The position numbers and the translations under genes are program-made. Below are positions 54,781 to 62,715 of a stretch of 64,000 nucleotides of DNA, one piece after another. This DNA is from DATJPR01 sp963811705. Its GTDB lineage: Bacteria > Bacteroidota > Ignavibacteria > UBA10030 > UBA6906. The notes below the pieces were generated by a model. The model worked only from the letters and a program-made list of their open reading frames with translations, did no database searches and had not been told where the DNA came from. The stretch is from contig CAWESL010000005.1 of NCBI GenBank assembly GCA_963811705.1, positions 177,194-241,193 on the forward strand. The letters run 5' to 3'. Each line of letters starts with the position of its first letter. Positions within the stretch are counted from its first letter, which is position 1.

Positions 54781-55759
54781 TTACTCCCCCTTGCTCATCT
54801 TCGGCCACGAATATCCATACATTGCGATGAGCGCAATACAAAAGAGTGGCACGAGGAAGCTGAACGACATATTGTAAAGATCCCCAAGGTATCCCATAAG
54901 CTCCGGCATGATCGCTCCGCCAATGATCGCCATGACGATGAAACCTGAAGCCCTCTTCGCCTTCACTCCAAGCCCGTGGATGTCAAGGGCAAAGATCGTC
55001 GGAAACATAATCGACATGAAGAAGAAGCTGAGAAACATCGCGCGCTGCCACTGCACCGACGAAATGCGGGTGTGACCAGATGGAACGGCTGACGTTGGAG
55101 TCGGTTGAGTCGCTCAGGTGATACTCATCCTCTGTATTCAGGTCGGGGACCTTGGCGAAGTAGAAGACCACCGCCATTACAAGGACGATCACTGCTACGG
55201 CAAGGTAAGGGATGTACAAATGACCCTGGGCGACTTCTGCGTCACCGGCGGAATAAAAGAAGACTCCCCCGATGATGGGACCAAAAATCCATCCGACACC
55301 GTTGAACGATTGAGCAAGATTAATGCGCGCTGCGGCAAACGACTTCGGACCAAGAACCGTTGTATAGGGATTGGCCACCGTCTCAAGAATTGTCAACCCC
55401 ATGGCTATGACACACACTCCCAGCAGGAACGCCCAGAATGATGAGATGGATGTTGCAGGAACAAACCAGAATCCGCCCAGCGCGACGATCAAGAGCCCGG
55501 ATATGATGCCTCCTTTGTAACCGAGTTTGCGTGCCAGCCAGCTTGCGGGCATGGCCATCAGAAGATAGCCCAAATAGTGCGCGAACTGCACCCAGGCCGA
55601 CTGTGCCTTTGTCAAATGCAGTTGATCCTGAAAGTGCTTGTCCATCACATCGATCATCCCATTGCAGATTCCCCACAACAAGAACAACGTGCTGACGAGT
55701 GCAAACGTGAATACGTAGCTCCTGCCATCCTCACTCTTGAACATCTTGGAGAGATCCAT
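54781..55759 (-). pseudogene. Sugar MFS transporter (FucP/glucose-galactose permease family), internal deletion plus frameshift
   Basis: Two reading frames together make parts of one transporter. The N-terminal part (ATG 55759) has LFLLWGICNGMIDVMDKHFQ, FAHYLGYLLMAMPASWLARK and GPIIGGVFFYSAG, running to SHPHFVGAVAA near 55046, about 235 residues. The C-terminal part continues in another frame with MFLSFFFMSIMFPTIFALDI, GAIMPELMGYLGDLYNMS and a final helix to 54781, about 85 residues. Family members run 410-480 residues, so about 100-150 residues (helices 7-9) are missing at the junction and the frame changes there. It is probably a non-functional remnant. It could instead be an assembly collapse. 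Confidence 0.85.
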
Positions 55760-56104
55760 GACGACTTCCTTTAGCAACAGCTTGACGAGTCGAGCAAGTG
55801 ACGGCATGCTCATCATCAACATCTATGTCGACGCCCACATCGAATGACAGGGCTAAAGCATGCGTCGAAATGTATCCTTCACAAAGTTCGAATTCAAGTG
55901 AGGGGCAAGACAGATCGCGCAACCCGACTTCCGGCCTTCGAAAAAGCAGCATCGGCGGAGGAATTATATCGAATGGCGGGACTAATGGACGATGGTGGGG
56001 AGTGGCCTGGTGTAAATTTGGGACGAAATGTCGGTTGTCTCACAATCTTAGAGTCCCCATTCTTCATTCCTCCGGCCTCATCTCCCCTGCGCGCGGCGGC
56101 GAAA
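55760..56104. other. Intergenic, no intact gene
   Basis: A stretch of about 345 bases between the broken transporter and the four-helix-bundle fragment. It carries several short frames without family signal. It marks the change from the conserved part of the window to the mobile, less GC-rich part. Confidence 0.4.
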
Positions 56105-56352
56105 GCGATAGAGATTTCGTGCACAAACTTGGAATTGTGCTGAAGGAACTGAATGAATCTGCAATCTGGCTGACCTTCATCCAGGAAGGGAGGTACCTGA
56201 TGGACTCAGAGCTCGGAAGGATTCAGGAAGAATGCACGACGATGTGCCGAATCATCGCTGCGAGTATCAACACGGTGCGGAAAAGATGTGAGAATGAGAT
56301 GGGAAGGAGATTATCGAAAATTGAGAATCGAAAATCGAGGATCGGAAACTGA
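56105..56352 (+). pseudogene. Four-helix-bundle (S23/IVS-type) protein, C-terminal fragment
   Basis: The frame SDRDFVHKLGIVLKELNES then AIWLTFIQEGRYLMDSELGR, TTMCRIIAASINTVRKR matches the C-terminal two helices of the 23S-rRNA-intervening-sequence/four-helix-bundle family, the family that also contains Avd of diversity-generating retroelements. The expected N-terminal helices with the ATSIGANYREA-type motif are not recognisable upstream, so it is a remnant. It is followed at once by AT-rich palindromic repeats. Confidence 0.65.
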
Positions 56353-56374
56353 TCAGCAATCCTCGATTCTCAAT
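56320..56374. repeat. AT-rich inverted repeats after the four-helix-bundle relic
   Basis: ATTGAGAATCG (56320-56330) is repeated inverted as CGATTCTCAAT (56364-56374), and AATCGAGGAT (56333-56342) as ATCCTCGATT (56359-56368). The same TCGAAAATCGA-like words continue to 56400 (TTCGATTTTCGATTTTCG). Such dispersed palindromes often accompany solitary four-helix-bundle genes. Confidence 0.6.
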
Positions 56375-56418
56375 CATCGATCTTCGATTTTCGATTTTCG
56401 TGCACCCACCAGGACTCC

Positions 56419-56467
56419 CGTCTCGCCTTCGGCGAGACGAGGCTCGTCCCGAACTTCGTTCGGGACG
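56419..56467. repeat. REP-like double hairpin
   Basis: Two perfect hairpins with TTC loops lie back to back: CGTCTCGCC/GGCGAGACG (56419-56439) and CGTCCCGAAC/GTTCGGGACG (56445-56467). They lie between a truncated copy of a tRNA 3' end (56401-56417) and the tRNA-Lys 3' fragment (56484-56527). They look like a repetitive extragenic palindromic unit. Confidence 0.65.
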
Positions 56468-56483
56468 GCGAACCTGGAAACTG

Positions 56484-56527
56484 TGCACCCAGTAGGACTC
56501 GAACCTACAACCCACTGATTAAGAGTC
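56484..56527 (-). tRNA. 3' fragment of tRNA-Lys(CTT)-like gene; candidate attachment site
   Basis: Read on the minus strand, this 44-base segment begins with an anticodon-loop sequence GACTCTTAATC (CTT, lysine). It continues through a variable loop and a perfect T arm (GTAGGTTCGAGTCCTAC), and ends TGGGTGCA like an acceptor strand. Upstream bases do not form the anticodon 5' stem, D arm or 5' acceptor strand, so the gene is not intact. A lone tRNA 3' end of this length is typical of the attL/attR copy made when an element integrates in a tRNA gene. A partial second copy lies at 56401-56417. Confidence 0.75.
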
Positions 56528-57113
56528 CCAGCTTGGTTAGAGCCGACTTGTGCGAACACCCCTTTTGACAGGATTCCTTGAAGTCTCTTCACTGGGTCTG
56601 ATAGTTCCAAACCCAATTGGTCCACAGTCCTGTCTACAGCTTCCCTGCTCGCGCCGATGAAATTGTGTGGGTGATGTTCTTGACTCTACTTCAATTTACG
56701 AAACGCCAGTTGCCATAGCAAGCCATACATTCTCGCCGTTGTCCCGCATCACATCTTCGAGCCAGTGCCCCCCCACTTTGTCTCACAAAGATGCCCCACA
56801 ACTGCCGACATCATGAACTCCTCGAGGAACAAGACGGCTTCGCAAGAATGACCGCGCATTCTTCACTGCGAGGTTGAATAGACGGCGCTTTCTTATGGAA
56901 TGTCCTCATAATGTGACGAATCGAGAACTTGGTTAAACCAGTCGAATCGATATTCTCGCCCTTGGTTTCCTCGTCGCAAAGCCTACGGCCCCCTGTCCGT
57001 GCAGCCGACAAACAATCTTCTTACTTCATTCGAGTTGCATCAAGGGAGCAATTCACTAGATCGGCTTCAACACTCGCGTATGGGACGTTATCTTTGTATA
57101 TAGCGACTCAGAG
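56528..57113. other. Gene-poor stretch at island edge
   Basis: About 585 bases between the tRNA-Lys fragment and the PHP-SMC ATPase stop. Short minus-strand frames (e.g. DRTVDQLGLELSDPVKRLQG near 56570-56630) look protein-like but match no family I know. An integrase remnant is possible by position. No intact gene is supported. Confidence 0.4.
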
Positions 57114-59780
57114 TCATTCCTTAACTCGCCTTCCGACATCATATTTGGCGTATTTGTTCCGGTAAGTTACCAGTCCACCCTCTAGGTAGTTAATGACTTC
57201 GATGCCAACAGGATCGTGGTCCATTGAACCTTCAAGAGTTACTCTACCTCTGTCTGCATCAGCCTCAAGAACGACGAAACTATCACTGTCAGAGGCTACC
57301 GCCAAGCTCGAATTATGAGTGGTGAAGATAAACTGACGCCTTTCCTTGCCCTTGCGCAATTTCATACAGACGTCTGTCCAAATGGATCTGATGTCAAGAG
57401 AATCTTCTGGCTGGTCGATCACAATGGGCATGCTTCCATCACTTAGAGCCATGATGAGCATTGCTGTGCATTTCTGACCGACAGATAACCTGGCCAAAGG
57501 TGCGTGGGAGCCATCCGATAGACAATACTGTATCTGAGGCCTGTCCTGTGGCACCGCCTTGTACTGCAGTTCCAGCAAGTCCTCTATTTCGACAACATCA
57601 AGAAGGTAGTTGGCCAATGTCACGACGGCACCCAATTCCAGGGACACTTTGCTTGCCAGATCTTTCAATCTTTCAGGCTGCCTTCGGGCTGCGTAGGTGA
57701 TAATCTTGCCAATGAACTCCCTTGGAGTTACGGATTGACAGATTCTCTCGATATCGGTATCTCGTAGGTACGATCCCCTCTTCAGCTCACCTAGTCTTTG
57801 CTTGAACACGTCCACATTTGAAGCTTCCAGCAGCGTAATCTTTAGCTTCCCAGAAGATTCTTCCTCAAACATCCGGCATTTAGCTCTTCGATCGGCGCTG
57901 AAGGCGCCGTATATCTTGGCCAGCCGATCTAGTCGCTCGTTCCTCTCATCGCTGATTTGTTTCGCTTTGTCCACAAGCTCCTTCGCCTTGTCCAAGCGAC
58001 TCTGCGTATCTGCTAGTTCCTTCACAAGCTTTGATCGCTTCGCGGCAACAGCCTGATAGGTGCCTCCCATTTGCCTTACAGTCGCTTCATAGTCTGCCTT
58101 GGCGGCTTTGTATGTAGAGAGCAGCGCGTGTTCCTCTGAGGAAAGACTACCGAGTATTTCATGCAGTCTGTCGCCCAACTCCCTGAGTTTGAGTTCCACC
58201 GCCGCTCTGGTTTCTGAAATCAGTTTTGCAGCCCTCCTCAGGCTTGGGTCATCCGCCACCGAAGCCGGGAAGGCTGGAGTGGGAACATCTAGAAAGTACT
58301 TCACAGCGGGACCTACTCTTGACGACAACCCCTTGACATAGGCGAGCGACGATTGAAGAGCTTGCTGTTTACCCTCTGCCTTGGCAAATTTCTCAAACAC
58401 CGGATTCTTCAGTGACTCGTCGATGCCGATTACTTCAGCGTTGATTGTGTCTATTCGCTTCTTGAGCCCCTCGGTCTCGATGAAGGCTCGTAGGGCGGCC
58501 GCGAGCTGTTTGTCAAGACCCTTCAATTCCCTCTCGAACTGGTCAATGGCTTCAGTATGGGCTTTGAAGTCAAAGAACCTGTCAATGAAAGCGAGCTGTT
58601 CGTTTTCGTCTTCGGCAATTCTAATGATTTCATTCTGACTGAGAAAGAGTACGGGGAACACTCGCGTAACATCTACAGAAGCATCCTCTTGCGGGTTGTT
58701 TTCTTCCGGATCATAATGGCGTTTGACTGCTATTCGTCTTCCTGTTTCCAGTACCAAGGTTACCTCGACTGTTCCATATGTCTTCAGGCACTGTTCTAAC
58801 TTGCTTCGATGATCGTCCGCTACACCCTCATTGGCTGAGCACTGATCAAGGACAAACCTGAGTAGTTCCACAAGGAGCGACTTGCCTGATCCCTTTGCAC
58901 CGATTACACTTGTTAGACCCTCGTGAAATGTGATCGTGCAGCCATCGAGAAAACCACCGAGGATAGAAATGGTTTCTATCCTCGGAAACACAATCGGCTC
59001 GGCAAGTTCGATTCTAATTCGGACGTCTGGATCATCAAAACAGTTCCTCAGACTTTGGAGATCAACTCGCTCCATCTTGAAGTACGTTACTCTTATGCCG
59101 ATGCCCTCGACACTATGGCCACTCTTACCTGCCAGGGCCGGATTGTCCGAAGATTGAATCACAGCAAGTTTCCGCTTATACTCTGGATCTGTCCCGTCCA
59201 GGAAGTCAATTGCCCTTCGTCTGTTGCTCCTCTTCTCCGGATCTAGATTGTCGGTTGCCTCCACAGCATGCAATGATGAATGCTGAATGACCAGCGTCCT
59301 TGAGCGACCCTTCATTTCTGTAAACAACCCGTGACTCGAATTCACGTGAGCCGGTATAGCCAGAGCATCACAATCAGCAATTTGTGCAATGACTTCAGAA
59401 GGAGACCTCTGAACGACAGTGGTTTCCCTGCCATGATCTTCCGGAGATAGACCCAACTTACTTAGAAGGTCTCTGACATGTTCTCCTCGTTTGGATGGAT
59501 CAAAAACTGCCAGTATGTGGACCCCGGATCCTGCTTGGGTTGTGATCTCTACACCAGGGAAGACCGCAAGTGGTTTTCCCTCCGCGGCTGCCTTGATCTT
59601 ATCAACCCACTCGCCACTGTTATGGTCCGTGATCGCTATGCCTGCAAGGCCTTTACTGATGGCTTGGGCCACGATATCGGCAGCAATCGCCTCAGCTTTA
59701 GCATCAGTGGGATGAATAAAATCTGAAGAAGCGGGAGTGTGAACATGCAGGTCGAGAGAAACATACTTTAATCCTGGCAT
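57114..59780 (-). CDS. PHP-domain SMC-like ATPase
   Basis: An 888-residue cytoplasmic protein. An N-terminal PHP phosphoesterase domain (about 1-245) keeps metal ligands in DLHVHTP, ITDHNSGEW, PGVEIT, IPAHVNSSHG and IQSSDNP. An SMC/RecF-type ATPase follows, with Walker A GAKGSGKS (about 293), a long coiled coil (about 425-640), the ABC signature LSVGQK (about 767), and Walker B/D-loop MPIVIDQPEDSLD (about 783). The combination suggests an ATP-gated nuclease or phosphodiesterase; related PHP-ATPases (sometimes named TrlF-like) occur in defence islands. GGAGGGGTC precedes the ATG. It is the one long intact gene of the island. Confidence 0.9.
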   Translation of the reverse strand: MPGLKYVSLDLHVHTPASSDFIHPTDAKAEAIAADIVAQAISKGLAGIAITDHNSGEWVDKIKAAAEGKPLAVFPGVEITTQAGSGVHILAVFDPSKRGEHVRDLLSKLGLSPEDHGRETTVVQRSPSEVIAQIADCDALAIPAHVNSSHGLFTEMKGRSRTLVIQHSSLHAVEATDNLDPEKRSNRRRAIDFLDGTDPEYKRKLAVIQSSDNPALAGKSGHSVEGIGIRVTYFKMERVDLQSLRNCFDDPDVRIRIELAEPIVFPRIETISILGGFLDGCTITFHEGLTSVIGAKGSGKSLLVELLRFVLDQCSANEGVADDHRSKLEQCLKTYGTVEVTLVLETGRRIAVKRHYDPEENNPQEDASVDVTRVFPVLFLSQNEIIRIAEDENEQLAFIDRFFDFKAHTEAIDQFERELKGLDKQLAAALRAFIETEGLKKRIDTINAEVIGIDESLKNPVFEKFAKAEGKQQALQSSLAYVKGLSSRVGPAVKYFLDVPTPAFPASVADDPSLRRAAKLISETRAAVELKLRELGDRLHEILGSLSSEEHALLSTYKAAKADYEATVRQMGGTYQAVAAKRSKLVKELADTQSRLDKAKELVDKAKQISDERNERLDRLAKIYGAFSADRRAKCRMFEEESSGKLKITLLEASNVDVFKQRLGELKRGSYLRDTDIERICQSVTPREFIGKIITYAARRQPERLKDLASKVSLELGAVVTLANYLLDVVEIEDLLELQYKAVPQDRPQIQYCLSDGSHAPLARLSVGQKCTAMLIMALSDGSMPIVIDQPEDSLDIRSIWTDVCMKLRKGKERRQFIFTTHNSSLAVASDSDSFVVLEADADRGRVTLEGSMDHDPVGIEVINYLEGGLVTYRNKYAKYDVGRRVKE

Positions 59781-60131
59781 TATCGACCCCTCCAGATGCG
59801 AATAGGCTTTTCGTGGTACCTCTTTTCCCCCTTGATTGCATGCTGCTGAAAATCTGCGAGCCAGTTTTGGTGATTTCAGGTAGAACAGGGCAAACGATAT
59901 TCCTTCCGGAGGAGTGTGCAGCCCCTCTAGGAGACCTGTAGCCAGATCCTCGAGTTCTCACACCGGTTCGCGAGATCCTTCTCAGAGCACTATTCTAAGA
60001 GTCCTTCGAACGAGACGGGCAGGGACCAATGGATTCCGCAAAGCCTCCAATGGTATCGCTTCCCCTATCCTCGGATGTGCCAACTGATTCGCCGGTCCTT
60101 TGGCAGGCCAAATAGTGGCAAAGGCCGGCAG
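59781..60131. other. Intergenic, nothing recognised
   Basis: About 350 bases between the PHP-SMC ATPase start and the stop of the Endonuc_Holl-like gene. No convincing coding frame or RNA gene. It must hold the PHP-ATPase promoter unless that gene is read through from upstream. Confidence 0.4.
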
Positions 60132-60644
60132 TCACGACTCCTCCTTGATTGTGCCGTTTTCCTCGACCCTCAGGGTAATCCACTCGAACCGTTCCCTCTC
60201 AACCGCTCTTTCAATAGATCGTTGGAGATCCCTGTGTTGCCCTGAAGATGATTCTCGGTCGAGCAACACGATACGTTTGACCTGATCGGCATTCTTCATT
60301 CCATCGAAAACGACAAAATCAATAGGATGAAAGAGAACCTTTGCGTCATCTGGATTCAGTCTGCGAGGAGTGAATACAGGATCGATCTTCTTGACAACTC
60401 TCCCCGCGGCAATGCGCCCTCTTTGCCGGGCTAGCTCCTGTAATTCCTGTTTACGCTCTTCAAGCTTATCTGCCAACGATTCAAGCCGGTCCGCCTCCGC
60501 ATCAAGGGTATCCATCCAATCCGTTCTTGGCTTTGTCCTCAAGAAGACTCTGCAATCGCTTAAGCGGATAAACTCCCGGCACCTAGGACAAATGCCGAAA
60601 ATCTGTCTCTGGACGTTGAAGAACTTCAATATCTCTTCTTTCAT
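60132..60644 (-). CDS. Endonuc_Holl-like (archaeal Holliday-junction-resolvase-like) protein A
   Basis: A 170-residue protein: N-terminal helix, zinc-finger-like CPRCREFIRLSDC, a basic coiled coil (EADRLESLADKLEERKQELQ), and a nuclease-like core HPIDFVVFDGMKNADQVKRIV, LLDRES, WITLRV. The layout fits the predicted Holliday junction resolvase-like endonuclease family (PF10107). In its paralogue just upstream the core reads ILFTDIKTG (D-x-K). Here it reads LLDRESS, with Glu where the Lys would be, so this copy may be inactive or a partner subunit. The ATG at 60644 has GGAGGTG upstream and overlaps the upstream stop (ATGA). Confidence 0.75.
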   Translation of the reverse strand: MKEEILKFFNVQRQIFGICPRCREFIRLSDCRVFLRTKPRTDWMDTLDAEADRLESLADKLEERKQELQELARQRGRIAAGRVVKKIDPVFTPRRLNPDDAKVLFHPIDFVVFDGMKNADQVKRIVLLDRESSSGQHRDLQRSIERAVERERFEWITLRVEENGTIKEES

Positions 60645-61149
60645 TTCTTCACCTCCTGCTTGTACACATCCCAAAGGAGGCGTTTCTTCGCTATAACCGA
60701 TCGTATTTCCTTTTGGTGGTTGTTCAAGCGTGCATTGCCTGTCTTGATGTCCGTAAATAGAATGCGCTCAACCTTCCCTTTGGCGCTAAGACCCTCGAAA
60801 ATGATATAGTCAATCGGGTCGAATAACGAACGGCAGTCATTGGAGTTGAAGCGGAACGATTTCATGGCTGGAGCTAGCCGCTCAGTATGAATCCAATGTT
60901 GATTGATTTGGCTCCCACCTCAGACCGCTTGCTGATGTTCCTTCTCTCTTCCCGCAGTTCCTTTACCTGCTCGCGGAGTTGGGCAACGCGCTCTTCATAG
61001 AGTTTCTCTGCTTCTGGAGTGAAGCTGTCAAGATGAAACAGATGAGCATCCCGAAGACGAATCGTTTCCTGGCAACTTGGACATACCACATAGAATCGCT
61101 CATGGGTGAGCGTATGGATGATCTGCTTGGCAATTCCCGAAAGATCCAT
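60641..61149 (-). pseudogene. Endonuc_Holl-like protein B, split by a one-base frameshift
   Basis: The N-terminal frame (61149 to 60874) has a zinc-like CPSCQETIRLRDA and a coiled coil (ERVAQLREQVKELREERR), then INIGFIL. Adding one base near 60884 joins it to ERLAPAMKSFRFNSNDCRSLF and DPIDYIIFEGLSAKGKVERI, LFTDIKTGNARL in the second frame (stop 60641), giving a normal protein of about 168 residues. The core Asp…DIK fits a PD-(D/E)xK site. It is a tandem paralogue of protein A and overlaps it by four bases. The single missing base could be a real mutation or a sequencing error. Confidence 0.78.
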
Positions 61150-61360
61150 CTATCGTGACTCCGAGGTCTCGTTAACTGCCCCCGCAACAAGGCTACACCA
61201 AGTGCATCATCTATGATCGGGAGGAAGAGAATCTGAATTTGGTACCAACAGTGGCCTTTGATCTGCCGGCACTCGTTTGTACTTCTTACCTTCGATAACA
61301 CATGACAATGTGATTAGAACATAGTTCGCACCGATCCAGGATGCATCAACCATGTTGTCC

Positions 61361-61830
61361 TCATCGACGTGCGACGCTTAGTCGCATAGCTTCATTGAGC
61401 AGCGCTTCCATGTTGTTGCGAATTTCCGCCAGATCATCGTTTTGCCTGTTTGCTAGATTTACAACGATCTGCGCCGATCGCGGGGTCAGAAGTCGTTGCG
61501 TAAGTATCCCGAGGCCATATAGGGGACTCCATGATGACACCATTGCGGCCTTTACTTCACCTCCGAAGGAATTCGGTTTGAGTCCAAAAATGCGCAATGG
61601 AATTTGATCGGTATTCGATAAGGAAAGGCACCAGCCTCCCCGATTCTGTCTCCGGAAACATCATATTCACCGACCAACTCAGCAAGGGCCGCGATCGCCT
61701 TTTCTACGGTCAACGCGAGTGAATCTCCGCTCAGCCAACTGCTGACCCTCCTCGTATTACTCCCCCACAGTCCAAATCTGACGCATGTTAGGAAATCAAT
61801 CTCATTACTCTTTACCACCTTTAGCCGCAT
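61361..61830 (-). pseudogene. EVE-like domain protein split by a one-base frameshift
   Basis: From the ATG at 61830 the first frame gives FLTCVRFGLWGSNTRRVSSW, GDSLALTVEKAIAALAELVG and YDVSGDRIGEAGAFPYRIPIKF. This is the order of an EVE/YTH-like PUA-fold domain (aromatic-cage start, K-A/G-I-AxLAE strand, PYRIxI). At about 61600-61606, adding one T restores the second frame (PLRIFGLKPNSFGGEVKAAM … RLSVARR, stop 61361). The joined protein would be about 155 residues. EVE domains recognise modified bases in DNA or RNA and are common in anti-phage genes. The family call is tentative. Confidence 0.5.
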
Positions 61831-62154
61831 CTTGAATCCACTCTTTCGATGTGTTCGGATGCCTACCGTAATCCAATGACGGCAATCTCACCTGCAGTCA
61901 TCCCAAGTATTCATCAGACAATGTGTCGGTCTGACACCCTAGAGGTAGAGCATCCGCAAGATGTCCACCAGTCTTGGTAGACACGACGGTACCCACAAGG
62001 TCGGGCAAACGAAAGAGGACCTCCTCCCCCGTTAGATACTCTCAAGCCTATCCCGGGGATTTACGGGCTGCAAACTGGATCTAGTTCCCGCTAGGCCTCG
62101 ACCGATTCAGAACATTCGGCAGTGTCGTCTCCTCTGAATCCTGACGCCTTCACA
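61831..62154. other. Intergenic, nothing recognised
   Basis: About 324 bases between the EVE-like gene start and the MITD1-like gene stop. No coding frame or RNA gene that I can support. Confidence 0.4.
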
Positions 62155-62715
62155 TCATTTGTACAGCCTCGTAAAAGCAATGCTAGTGCCTTTACACTTG
62201 CGCCTATTTTGGTCAACGAATCCCAATGTTAATCTCCCCTCTGGTTTCTGGAAAATATCTAGCCCCCTCCCAAGCGTAATCCGCCAGCCACCGTCAGTTT
62301 CTATCCAACGATCATGCAGCATGCGATCGAATTTGAAATCCAATAGAACTCTGTCGGTAACTAGGTTTTGTTGCAGTTCAGTCAACTTCGCCGCGATATC
62401 CAGCTCTTGTTCCCTAACATCCGCCGAAGTGATAACCTCGAGGTTCACATTTCCCTCAGTGGGGCTTATCACTTCGCAGAGGCTAACAAGGTTCTGCAGC
62501 TGATAGTCAAATCGCAAGTAGGGATCTACAAGCTTTATCTTCCTAGCCCCACTAAGGTACGGGCCAAACAACCTAGCATAGGAGATCCCTTTTTTGCCCC
62601 TCTTTGATATCAATTGTGGTCTCCTGGGGAATCCTGTCGGGAGATAGAGGATCCATCTCTTTCTTTTCATTTTGAGTAGTCGGCTTTTCCGATGGATGAT
62701 TTTGCTGAAAGTCAT
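62155..62715 (-). CDS. MITD1 C-terminal PLD-like domain protein
   Basis: The C-terminal 140 residues match the phospholipase D-like C-terminal domain of MITD1 (MIT_C): ISYARLFGPYLSGARKIKL, DPYLRFDYQLQNLVSLCEV, FDRMLHDRWIETDGGWRITL, GRGLDIFQK and LGFVDQNRRKC. It keeps a His in MLHDRW but lacks a full HKD motif, as in other family members, so it may bind rather than cleave. The ATG at 62715 overlaps the BrxL-like stop. A T run at 62590-62595 probably carries one extra base: in the other frame upstream is a natural-looking linker (MDPLSPDRIPQETTIDIKEG; ATG 62656), so the true start is uncertain. Confidence 0.75.
   Translation of the reverse strand: MTFSKIIHRKSRLLKMKRKRWILYLPTGFPRRPQLISKRGKKGISYARLFGPYLSGARKIKLVDPYLRFDYQLQNLVSLCEVISPTEGNVNLEVITSADVREQELDIAAKLTELQQNLVTDRVLLDFKFDRMLHDRWIETDGGWRITLGRGLDIFQKPEGRLTLGFVDQNRRKCKGTSIAFTRLYK

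Noticed and set aside
56484..56600. An intact tRNA-Lys gene
   Set aside because: Only the 3' half folds. The anticodon 5' stem mismatches and no D arm or 5' acceptor strand is found.
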